Below, piece by piece: positions 10,045-20,382 of a DNA stretch of 64,000 bases. The stretch lies in assembly GCF_964340395.1 (NCBI RefSeq), contig NC_135566.1, forward strand, positions 19,603,297 to 19,667,296, given 5' to 3'. Both the position numbers and the translations under genes were made by a program. The stretch is from Glandiceps talaboti (lineage: Eukaryota; Hemichordata; Enteropneusta; Spengelidae). The notes under the pieces are model-generated. The model saw only the letters and a program-made list of their open reading frames with translations, searched no databases and was not told the DNA's origin. How positions within the stretch are numbered: position 1 is the stretch's first letter; each line of letters begins with the position of its first letter.

Positions 10045-13000
10045 AGTAGTATTATATTATGTATATATGTATTAAGTATGAACTCAATTCATTTGGTACA
10101 TGCCATTTTACTACGTACCCAGTGTTACTAACAAATTCATATCGTTCGCTGGCAAATTTCGTATAGGCAATATGGTAAGTACGTAACGGGCAACGTAACG
10201 TATGCAATGTGGGAAGGGAAATGGAGTGCAGGTTATAAGGACCGACAGGTAGCAAAAGCTGCTGGTCCTTGCGGATTATCTGCACTCTCAAAGGGATCAA
10301 AGTCTTCTTCTTCCCCACTATTCGATTCACTAAATTTTGAATCACATGATCCAAAGTCACGTCTGTGTCAACATGGATGTATTAGTGATACTAATACATA
10401 CATGGTGTAATACTAATACATCCATGGTGTCAACAACTGATGTGCAGCATCAACAGAATTACATAACACCTGAGGTAAATTGTCTGTAGCCATTAATGTT
10501 GGGCGAAGACTGCGCATGTTGAACTTTGAACGGCTACTCTTTGACTAGTCTCGCTGCCAGACTCGTGACTATCGTCCCTAATCTGTTTATGTATACCGAG
10601 CGGCGCAGCCGCGAGAAGAGAGGGACCAGGGACTGGCCTAAATCATAAAGCTACTTGGCAGACAACATTTCTTCTGAAGTTTTTGTGCTTTTTTTCGTTC
10701 CGGTGTTTAACTGGAAGCAAACGCTACAATTCCTGTAACGTTAATGCAAATAGACTGACGCGAAGCAGATATGAATTGGCAAGTAGGGTGTATTTTTCTG
10801 CAAAATTATGCCTTACCTGCAAAAAAAGGACATTTTCCAACTCCGACATTAATTATGGAGCCTTCAAGACACAAGAAATTTAGGACCACTTCCTTTATGA
10901 GACTAGAATAATAATGATTTCCCAAGTGACTACTGGTGCTAGTCAAATATTTTAGCCCAAACATGACTTGCACTTGAACACGACTTTCCATATGTTTGGT
11001 CTCACTTTCCCTTTGTGATATTTAAGCATCATTTTTGCCATAGCGAGAACCAAATCCAAAGGGAAGTAATGCTTTCATAGATTTACATTCCTTGTACCAT
11101 ACGACAGAAATACTGACATCTCAAACAAAGTTGAGGTACATCATGTACCAGAAGTTGGCTCCAGGATCATGTTGAAATTAATATTCACTGCACCTCAGAA
11201 GCATGCACAAGCAAAAAACAACAAGTAGGAGAATCATAAAGATATGATTATGCCAACAGTCTCGAATTGGAGAATAAGCTCTGGAAACTGAGAAAAGATA
11301 GCAGTGAAAAGTTAAGCTAATTGTATGTATCAAAAACCTTCATCCCATTCAACAGTTTTCACTACAATCATCAGTCATTATTTAATCATTCACGCGAGGC
11401 TTGAATGTGAACACAAAAATAAGTCTACTCCATAAGCAAAGTTCACCAAGACAGTAGGGCTAAGATCAACAGACAGGTTGCCCACAGACTTCCAAAAGAT
11501 GTTCGTTCTTGAACGAGCAATTGTCACTTCATTTAGCCAAGGCAATTTCACACATTCTTGACCTGAACATATTGCAGTGGTATATTTCAGTTGTGCAAAT
11601 CGGCCTTCGTGAAACTACATGAAATGCGACGATTTGCTGATATGACTCTGTAGATGTCCTGGGCCAAGCATTGCCAAAACTTTTTTCTGTTCTTGAACAA
11701 GAATGAGTATGAAATCTATGTGAAAATGTGATTCTTAGAACAGAAGACACTAATTGCGTGGCGACATTGAAAAAAACAAACAAAAAACAGTGATGGTAAA
11801 TTGCTGAGAAAAATAACCTGATGAATAATCGAAAATCTACAAGAAACATAACGACGGATTTCACATCTTTGGATCTGAATGTGAATGTGAATGTGAATGT
11901 GAATGTGAACCTAACAATGAAATTCAGTCGATACCTGACTGTACCTGACCTGACCTGACCTGTACCTGTGTTTTGTACCGACCGATTGTACATGTCAAGT
12001 GTTAATGTTCTCGATGGCTGTACGGAGGAATGAGTTGCTCTGCAAAAACGTCACAACCACTAATGAAAATACTCCTGGGGACATACACTGGAATTCACAA
12101 CGATAGGGTTATGTTATTATGACATAGTTTTGTGTGACCAAAATGCAAATTTCTGTACAAATCATTCATGCACAACATTTGCATATCATTTGTACACATT
12201 TATGTAAACAACATCGGATTTTAATAGTCTCCGAGCAGTATTTTCCTCAAAATATGGATATCTCGAACATTACTCATCCAATCCAAATAAGGAAACTTTT
12301 TTGGCACTGCAAAGAAAACCTACATTTGTCATATTTTATTTTTCGAGACATCACAACATAAGTTATTTGAAAGATTTCAATAATGTGTATCTATTTCAAC
12401 AAAAGTGTCAAATCCTTGTTATGAAGAATCTCTCCTTTTGTCAGTTTACAGAGGTGTTTTTGAAAGACAAAGTACAATTCACCAAGTTAAAAGAGGGTAA
12501 GTCTATTAAAGAATTTTCGAACGTAAACGTGTATTTAACAGATTTGGGTAATTTAAAATGTGTATAAATTATTATTCATTTTAAATATCATTATTGTAGA
12601 AATTATACTAACAGCATAATCAAACTAACAACAGAGTTTATCACTTTTGCTTCGTCTTTATGAATGTTCGTTCTCACTATATGTTACTATTAGTGGATGA
12701 TTGAGAAGAGCGCCAACAACGATGAATCTCAGTGTACGGCCATATATACATGTACGTGATGTCATAATGTGCATGATTTCAATGACTTATGCATACAAGC
12801 ATACTCTTTAACTCAACTATCCAAAACTTTCAGATGGATGTATTATGTTCATGCAAGTGCCTTTGTTGACAATTGACGGGATGCAGTTGGTTCAAAGTCA
12901 AGCCATCTGTCGCTATATTGCCAGAAAACATGGAATGGATGGTAAATCACCAGAAGAGAAAGCAAGGTTTGTTTGTTTGTTTGTTTGTTTGTTTGTTTGT

Positions 13001-14059
13001 TTGTTTGTTTGTTTGTTTGTTTGTTTGTTGCTTGCTTGTCAACACAATTTTGACCATTTAATCAATCAGACATGAGGAGATAGCATCATAACATTGTTAG
13101 TATGGTGATTACAAAATGACTGTACTTCCAAAACTTTGATATTGTAATAGAAATTCACCTTATCATCAATGTAGTAGTTTGGTATACTTAAAATATTTGC
13201 ATGAGCGTTTGAGATGTTGTCTGTGGCTGTAGCGAGGAAAACGTTAAACAAAAAACACCACAAGCACGAGTGCAAAATACCCTTGTATAGTCATACAGAC
13301 ACTGGCACGTCTTGTGGTTCTGTGTTCATATTACATAATATTATATTTTTCACGTACAATAAACCTTGGAAGAGGAGATATAATAACATTCTTATTATTA
13401 TAAGGCGAGAACCCTGTGATGTGTGATTGTTAGTCTACAGTTGCAGAATACATTGCAACATCACTCATATCATGCAGATACCCTAGTGTACCCACACTGG
13501 CCCTTAACACGTCGTGGGATTCTGTTATTAGTCTGTCTATATAGTTACAGTATTCAGTTTATTGCCAGTTAGAGTCAGTATGAAGACATCCACACTGTGT
13601 ACACTGAGTATAATGAGTGTTTGATCAAAATTTCCAGACACTCCCTATTATTTATAATCTACAATAAATACAAACTTTAAACAATGAACTGTGACGTAAT
13701 TGACATTTGATATTTGTCTACATACAATTCAAAATTTCGTGTTGGTTTGATTTTTCTTTCAATTCAGAGTTGATATGATCAATGAAGGTGCCAGGGATTT
13801 CTTAAGCAAGTTCTTTCCCATTGGACTTGCACCAAACACAGACGAGATAATTGAAAACATCGAAAAGCAACATCTTCCTCGATTTCTACCGATATTTGAA
13901 AAGGTAAATATTTTTGTATGTCTGGGAAATCCCGTAATTTGTATCTGTAATCACTCTCGTTATTTGCTTAGAAGTGCTTTGTGTGGTTTCTTTTTAAAGT
14001 GGCACAAGGTGAGTTTATAAACCTTTTAGTCCCTCGAAGGGGAAACTATTACAATGGGC

Positions 14060-14125
<66 letters not shown>

Positions 14126-14171
14126 CGTCCGTCCGTCCGTCCGTCCGTCCGTCCGTCCGTCCGTCTGTCTG

Positions 14172-14238
<67 letters not shown>

Positions 14239-16816
14239 ATGTATGTATGTATGTATGTATGTATGTCCGTCCATCTGTCTGTCTGCCTGTCTGTCTGTCT
14301 GTCTGTCTGTCTGTGTATGTCTCTCTGTGTGTATATCAGTCCATCTGTTATACTTTATATCTATGAAATGATACAATTTCATTCAAACTTGGCCCAAAGG
14401 TGGAAAGTCATATGAAACATGTGCACGTCACTTGTTGTGCGATATATGCAAAATTTACCAAATGGTTGCCAAAGTTGTTAGTAAAATCAGTATATACTTA
14501 CAGCATAACTCAAAAACTGTAATACTCCATCCATTGTCTAGCCCTATATTATCAAACCTTGACCTTCAGGGTCAATTATATTAAGCTACTATTGCAGACA
14601 CTTTATGGTATTTAAGTGTGATCAATATTTTATATGATCTTGGGCATAAATAATGAAGAACAAGGCGAATACACACATGCATTAATATTGCTGCTCATAT
14701 CACTGATTGTACTGAATGGCAACCATATCTAATGTATAAAGCAACCATTTATACAACAGCTCTGGAACCGTAAGACATAGAAACATCACTCGTTAATTTC
14801 CACTCCTATGTTATTACATCTTGCCTTACTGCTAGTGTCATTATTTGACCTCGACCTTGACTTCGTGAAACATGGCTGATTGGTAACGATGTTTGTTGTA
14901 AAGATCACTTTTACTGCATAGCTCACAAATTGTAATACATCCACACTGTATTCAAGTGTCTACTCCTATGTTAACAGGGGTAAGCTTTCTTTTATGACTA
15001 AGACCATTTCCCAGGACCTTGTCCTTGAGGGTCAATTACCACAACCAAACCATTCCTTTCATATTGCCCTATTTGCACACTTTGTGGGATATAAATGGGA
15101 ATACCACGCCAGGACATTAAAGGTATTTTTTCTTCCGTAAGGAAGAGATATATTTATGGGTGGAAGTCTGTGTGTCTGTCTGTGTGTCTGTCTGTGTGTT
15201 TTCTCCATAACGGCTTGCTCAATTCAAACGAAATTTTGAAAACGTATTTCGTAGCGTAATGGCATAACTTGATTAGGTTTTGGTAAAAATCCCGTGAATA
15301 TTAATGATCTATTTACATAATTAATGATTTTCGGTAATTAGACTATATCTCAAGAATGCACGCTTCAAATTCATTATAACTTGGTGCACACATTTGTGAT
15401 ACCAAAGCGCACCTGTCCTGAAAATATTACTAATGTAGCTTTTAGTTTTAATAAGTTATTGACATATTTTCGATTGGCCACAAAAAGAAAAAAATAGATT
15501 CTCGTCAGGAAATGTCGTCTAAAGTGGTGTGACTTTATCACCATTTTCTAAAACACGACTGTCTCAATTCAAACGAAATTTATTGCATGTGTTCTGTAGG
15601 GTAGTGACAAGAACTGATTAGGTTTCGGTAAACATCCCAAGAATATTAAAGAGAAATTTACATAATTAATGGTTTTCGGTAATTAGGCTATATCTCAAGA
15701 ATGCACACTTCAAATTCAATATAATTTGATACATGCATTTGCGATACCAAAGCACACTTGTCCTGAAAATATTATTGATGTAGCTTTTAGTTTTAATAAA
15801 TTATTGGCATATTTTTGAAGGCCACTATAAAGTAAAAATAGTTTCTCGTCAGGAAATGTTGTCTAAAGTGGTACGACGATGCGCTTATTTTTTTTTTACA
15901 TTCTCAACAAATGTCACAGTACATGTTGTGGTTGGCCAGGAGATCACTAACAGCAATGAGCAAATAGCAATCAATGCGAAAAAACAACTTATTACATATG
16001 TTCTGTTGTATTCCCACAACTGTCTGTAGGAACGACAATCTCAAAACTTTGCCATTACGGAAGACATTCAGTTTACATCTGGTCATGAACTTTGGATTCT
16101 GGAGAGTCATTTCTTGATTGCAATTGCATAATTGTTGCTCTCAATGCCAAAATACATCAAATTGAAATTGAAACTCGAGCAGTAGTGAACATGCGTCATG
16201 AGTCTTAGTAGACGTAAGTAAATGTGAGTGATTACAGTGCTTATCACTTTCGGTAATAGTCATATATACACTGCTCATCTAATACATATCCATGTCTTCC
16301 AAGAGTAGGTAACTTAAAGGTAGAATATGCTTGGGGACGAATTTCACAGAAAACCAAAGTTCTTAAAATCTCTTCATACTTTGCGTGGTTCAGTGTTCTG
16401 TTTTTCAAGGCAATTTCTATCATTTGTATAGTGACCCTCATTTTTTTCTTAACGTTACCTGAGAATGGGTTGGAGTTTGCCTGAACAATTCCTTGACGAA
16501 AAAGATTTTCTCAGAGCAGATTACCGATGGAAAGTAGTCATCAATTTTTAAGAACATTTACGGAAATAACACTGTTTGCTATAAAATAACCATTTCATCT
16601 TGGTGCATTCTTTTTTAGCTGTTAACCAATAGTTCATCTGGGTATTTGGTTGGAGATTGTCTAACCTATGCTGATATGACTTTGTTTGAGGCTTTACTCA
16701 ACACCAAGGAGTTCACTCAAGTTTCTTTGACAGAATTTCCCAAAGTGCAGGTATGGATTAATTTCTTTCTTCCTGAAATCAGGGACTCCAAAAATGCAAT
16801 AACGACACCATAATTG

Positions 16817-16871
<55 letters not shown>

Positions 16872-16873
16872 GC

Positions 16874-16904
<31 letters not shown>

Positions 16905-17309
16905 GCATGAATACTTACTGTACGATGGCCCTGTTGTCAGAGATGCCTTCCCATCGTTAGTAGTTATCATTATCCATTGATTGATTAATGTTAACATGTC
17001 GTCAAAATAATTCTACCGGTTTTACTTTGTGTTTGTCATGGCTTGTCAAACTGCTTTTGCCACGTTTTAATACAATTAGATTGCCTAACATTGATGTAGT
17101 TTTTAGACTTTCGGAAATAGAAGAAGGAACCATACTTTTGATGTTAGTGATATTGTTATATGCTTATGCCATGCGTCTGATATCATTGACAGGAATTTAA
17201 GGAAAAAGTGGGTGCCTTACCACGCATCAAGGAATTCATGGAAGGACCACAGAGGAAGGGAAAAAACACTCCTGAATTCATCAAACATGCATTGGGTGTT
17301 ATCTCCTAA
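9860..17309 (+). CDS. Glutathione S-transferase copy B, alpha-class-like, 6 exons
   Basis: Cytosolic GST that conjugates glutathione to electrophiles; the family works as dimers. Exons: 9860-9940, 12445-12496, 12834-12966, 13768-13903, 16619-16750 and 17193-17309, total 651 bp and 216 residues, about the usual length. All junctions are GT-AG and keep frame (phases 0,1,2,0,0). The start MTAELTYFNGRGFGES carries the N-terminal Tyr (residue 7) expected to activate glutathione. Exon 3 encodes MQVPLLTIDGMQLVQSQAI, matching the alpha-class QVP...DGM.LVQ(T/S) glutathione site with its cis-proline. Exon 4 begins VDMINEGARDF, exon 5 has YLVGDCLTYADMTLFE (the conserved helix-6 Asp motif), and exon 6 ends RKGKNTPEFIKHALGVIS. 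The ATG is the first in frame and is preceded by a C/A-rich leader. Neighbours on both sides are paralogues. Alpha class is inferred from motif order; sigma or a lineage-specific class is possible. Confidence 0.93.
9941..12444. other. GST-B intron 1: (TA)n and unassigned sequence
   Basis: Contains (TG)n/(TA)n at 9960-10041, a locally CG-richer block at about 10500-10640 with CGAGCGGCGCAGCCGCGAG, and the (GTGAAT)n and (CCTGA)n short arrays at 11876-11970. Open frames here lack motifs or splice logic, and I call no gene. Confidence 0.5.
9969..10041. repeat. (TA)n microsatellite
   Basis: About 36 TA units directly after a (TG)n start, 30 bp downstream of the GST-B exon 1 donor. A Tyr/Ile frame reads through it from exon 1 but is an artefact. 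Confidence 0.95.
12967..13029. repeat. (GTTT)n microsatellite at the exon 3 splice donor
   Basis: About 16 GTTT units start exactly at the intron 3 donor of GST-B: AAG/GTTTGTTTG. The donor dinucleotide is the first repeat unit. The same position in GST-A and GST-C also carries a tetranucleotide array. Confidence 0.95.
14026..14345. repeat. Compound (TCTG)n(TCCG)n(TGTA)n array behind a TTTTAGTCCC motif
   Basis: In intron 4 of GST-B, TTTTAGTCCCTCGAAGGGGA at 14026-14045 is followed by a compound tetranucleotide array: TCTG, then TCCG, TCTG, TATG and TCTG again. The same head motif occurs in inverted form near 2231-2263, so this is probably a dispersed element with a hypervariable internal repeat. 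The 100-plus residue frames on both strands are artefacts. Confidence 0.85.
15121..15885 (+). repeat. Dispersed repeat B, two tandem body units
   Basis: Starts with TTCTTCCGTAAGGAAGAG, then a (TG/TC) tract at 15168-15200, then two consecutive copies of the roughly 300-bp body (about 15230-15560 and 15560-15885). Each body ends with CTCGTCAGGAAATGT-GTCTAAAGTGGT. Located in intron 4 of GST-B. Confidence 0.65.
16816..16905. repeat. (GTT)n microsatellite
   Basis: About 30 trinucleotide units in intron 5 of GST-B with one GCT interruption. It produces poly-Gln and poly-Asn frames on the minus strand that should not be taken as protein. Confidence 0.95.
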
Positions 17310-17323
17310 TATATTAGGGTACA

Positions 17324-17324
<1 letters not shown>

Positions 17325-17377
<53 letters not shown>

Positions 17378-17408
17378 GTAATAGTAATAGTAATAATAAT
17401 AATAATAA
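17325..17408. repeat. (AAT)n microsatellite after the GST-B stop codon
   Basis: About 28 AAT/AGT units beginning 16 bp after the GST-B stop. It may lie in the 3' UTR. No strong AATAAA signal precedes it; the nearest downstream is AATAAAATG at about 17512. Confidence 0.9.
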
Positions 17409-17706
17409 GATGATTTGTAATGCGCCTCATCTCCGAAGAGCTCGAAGCGCAGAGGAAGAGTGGATACAGAAATAGTTAATGGAAATGTGAATTCAAGGTA
17501 ATGTGTATTAAATAAAATGAGAAAGAAAAACAGTTATTAGCAGTTGAAGAGGTGAGTTTTGAGAGAATGCATAGCACTTCAACCAACCAACAAAATGAAA
17601 GTGATGGTTGGTATGATAGATTATTTCACCAATCCACTACTTCTCATTTTCTCCCAACTACTAGCATATCTATTGGTTAAAGTTTCATGGAACGACATCA
17701 TGTTAT

Positions 17707-18342
17707 TGTCATAAAATGGCGACATGTTTTTAGTAAAAGTTTATTATCCGGGGTCAGCGACATTAGGTTGACAGGTCTTAGTTGTTGACAAGATAGCAGT
17801 ACCAATTAAGTAGAAAATTATCATAATATGTTTGTACATAAGGCTAGAAAGTATGTAGATAAACAACTTAATTTGCATATACAATAAAGGACACCTGGTG
17901 GTAATTATGACCATCCAATCGTTGGGGCAACCAAGTTGTTTTGACACTAGTATAAAAGGGACAATGTTTGACAGTTCTGGGAGCTGAACTCCAGAATCTG
18001 ATCTGTGATAAACCTACAACGTTGCTGTACTATGCTGTTGGATTTCTGTATGAGGAAGTTCTGAACTCTGTTATTGCTTGGAAACTCGATGTTTTACCGG
18101 GACTACGAATAATACAATCAGTGAACGATCGTCTACGATTTGTGTTTGTTGCAGTATGTGTCTCCCAAGTCTGTGCTTCGATACAAGACAAATGAGACTT
18201 TACATCAAACGTTGTCAATAGATTTATTTGCTATCAGTAGTTTTTAAGTGTACTCTGAGAAGTTAGACCAGTTCAAGTTAAACCTGTGACATCTGTGTAT
18301 GTGTTCTTTCTTATTTCTCCCCCATCCTGTACTTTAGTGACA
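17707..18342 (+). mobile_element. Solo LTR with 5-bp target duplication
   Basis: A 636-bp block absent from the duplicated flank of GST-A. It begins TGTCA and ends TGACA (TG...CA with 5-bp inverted ends) and is flanked by the direct repeat GTTAT at 17702-17706 and 18343-18347. It carries a strong TATA box, TATAAAAGGG at 17952-17961, as expected for an LTR promoter, and AATAAA-like sequence near 17884. The paralogous empty site is at about 7480. The 5-bp duplication fits Gypsy, BEL or other LTR families. No internal coding region remains, so it probably arose by LTR-LTR recombination. The short frame after the TATA box is not a convincing gene. The plus strand is inferred from the TATA box. 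Confidence 0.85.
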
Positions 18343-18905
18343 GTTATAATGCTGCGACAAAACAGTATCAGTGTCAAATGCACTATGACCACACAGACTA
18401 GTCATGTCATCAAATCATGGCCACACAATTTGAATTACGATAAGTAGTGATGTCATTGCATTGTGTCAACCAATATCGTGATGTTATTCCATTTAAATTA
18501 GTAATATTCCTAGTGATAGGACTTGCACTCAAAGCTTCCGATAGGATAATACTAATAATAATATGTTTATTGCATTTCTAGGCCACCGGCCCATATGCAA
18601 AGTTTACAAGATAGTGAAAAATACGTTTCTGTCGTACAGATAGCAAATGTGAGAAAAATATACTACATACTATTTACTTTGAAAGTTCTCATCTCCATAG
18701 CTTTGTATACACATAGATTACATAGATTTACTATCGATAGGAACTATCTATACTTTCGAAGAACTAGAACTTCTTTTGAAATGAGTTGGTGGACAGAATG
18801 ATATGTACCCTCCTTCATCAAGTGATAATGATACATTTTAATCATTCAAAATTTTGTTTTCTTTTTAGTTTGTCTTTTAGTCCCATCTATACTGTAAGAC
18901 AAAGA
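18343..18905 (+). repeat. GST-B 3' flank duplicated from GST-A flank
   Basis: Partner of about 7485-8300. Homology resumes right after the solo LTR and continues past a 188-bp insertion (18547-18734) to about 18905 (TTAGTCCCATCTA, ACAAAGAATATGTATTTTT). This supports a tandem duplication of gene plus flank. Confidence 0.65.
18547..18734 (-). mobile_element. Short LINE-like 3' fragment with 8-bp target duplication
   Basis: A 188-bp block missing from the GST-A flank and bordered by CGATAGGA at 18539-18546 and 18735-18742. Read on the minus strand it ends in GCAATAAACATATTATTATT, a polyadenylation-like signal followed by an ATT-type tail, as at the 3' end of a LINE. The empty site is at about 8131-8138 (CGATAAGA). 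Strongly 5'-truncated, no coding part. Confidence 0.75.
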
Positions 18906-19067
18906 ATATGTATTTTTGTATCCATTCTTTTTAGATATAACGTTCGAAATATGACTTATCAAAATCATCTTAATATAATAATAATCTCCCCTTTAAGATA
19001 GAATACACCTCGAATATAGTGAACAAGTTTTGATTTTATGATATTTAAATCTTAGTTACTTAGATCT

Positions 19068-19090
19068 TAGAGAGAGAGAGAGCGAGAGAG

Positions 19091-19170
<80 letters not shown>
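19068..19170. repeat. (AG)n microsatellite
   Basis: About 50 AG units with a few GC and GG interruptions, ending in (GTGC)n. Intergenic between GST-B and GST-C. Confidence 0.95.
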
Positions 19171-19171
<1 letters not shown>

Positions 19172-20382
19172 TGCGTGCGTGCGTGAGGGAGTGTGAATAC
19201 CTTAAGGCTTAAATTGATCAGATGTAGACAAAACCCAAGTCATTCGATTGTTGTTCCTTCAAATATTATCATTAGAGATATCGATATTGAAGAGATATAG
19301 CAATTTGAAGTTTGTATATTATTAAGACTTAAGATATCAGTAATCATATAAATGATTCATTAGAAATAAAGGCAGCACAACAAACTTAATGAGACACGTG
19401 CGGTGTGTGATTATTGATGTATGTACCAAATTATATGAAATTTCAATCTTGCCTTCATCATACAATTACCTAATTCATACAAAAATAAATAAATATGCAA
19501 ATGCATTGTTACATTGAAAAGCTACATCTACACGCTTGGCAGGATATTTGCACATTGTTATCATTCGCGCATGTACCACGCAATGTAAAATTTAAGAGTT
19601 TAAAAGACACTGCTGCCTAATTACTGACAATCATGAACATTACGTATTACAGTTATATGCTTTATATGACACGTGTGCTTTATTACCTTCGATGTATAGC
19701 TCACAGTATATGATATTTGAAGCATGCATTGGCAATTGCAAGATAATACCTAATTGCATCAACTCGTTATCGATGCAAATGCATCAATTATATTCATAAT
19801 AAACTATTCTGTAACCGTCGAAACCGTTTCCAGTCGAAAAATATACACGCCATTCGAGAGAATATCACAGTTTCCAGTAACCCACAATTAACTCGTGCTT
19901 AAAAGATGCTTGTTTGAAATGATATTATCAACTATATACGTAAATATTATTGATAGATAGATAGATAGATGGATAGATAGATTTTGTACCCGAAAATGAA
20001 CATTACATATCATAAAAGTAAATATTTTGTAAAAAATTAAATACGATAACAAGAGTCGGAAAATATTATGCTAGTCGTGTCTGACGAATAATACATAGTT
20101 GAAAGTAACTCTCCCTTAACTCCATCACCCCTCATAAATTAATTTATTGATAATATATATGATGTAATGTATTCTGAAAGATAATACGGGCCACAAGTGT
20201 CTGTGGTGTATGTGATCTCGTTTGAGACAACCAACAAGGAGTATTGAAGTCACATTGTATAAGGACAGGCTCCTACGCAAATCAAACACAATAACGACAC
20301 GTCACAGACAACAGACATTGAGGTCAGATGAAAGGCATACCTCCTCCACTCTGCGTCGATACACTGACCTCCGACGACGAAA
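19171..20382. other. Intergenic spacer upstream of GST-C
   Basis: AT-rich, with a short (GATA)n at 19952-19981. The last 130 bp before the GST-C ATG are less AT-rich and contain TGTATAAGGA at about 20257-20266, a possible weak TATA element, then a pyrimidine-rich leader. No gene seen. Confidence 0.4.

Noticed and set aside
11816-11840. CTGATGA ... GAAA near 11820
   Set aside because: No stem II pairing between the core strands.
13981-14415. Cys/Val/Leu-rich frames on both strands
   Set aside because: Produced entirely by a compound tetranucleotide microsatellite.
17968-18195. 75-codon frame shortly after a TATA box
   Set aside because: Lies inside the solo LTR, has no recognisable domain and is better explained as LTR sequence.
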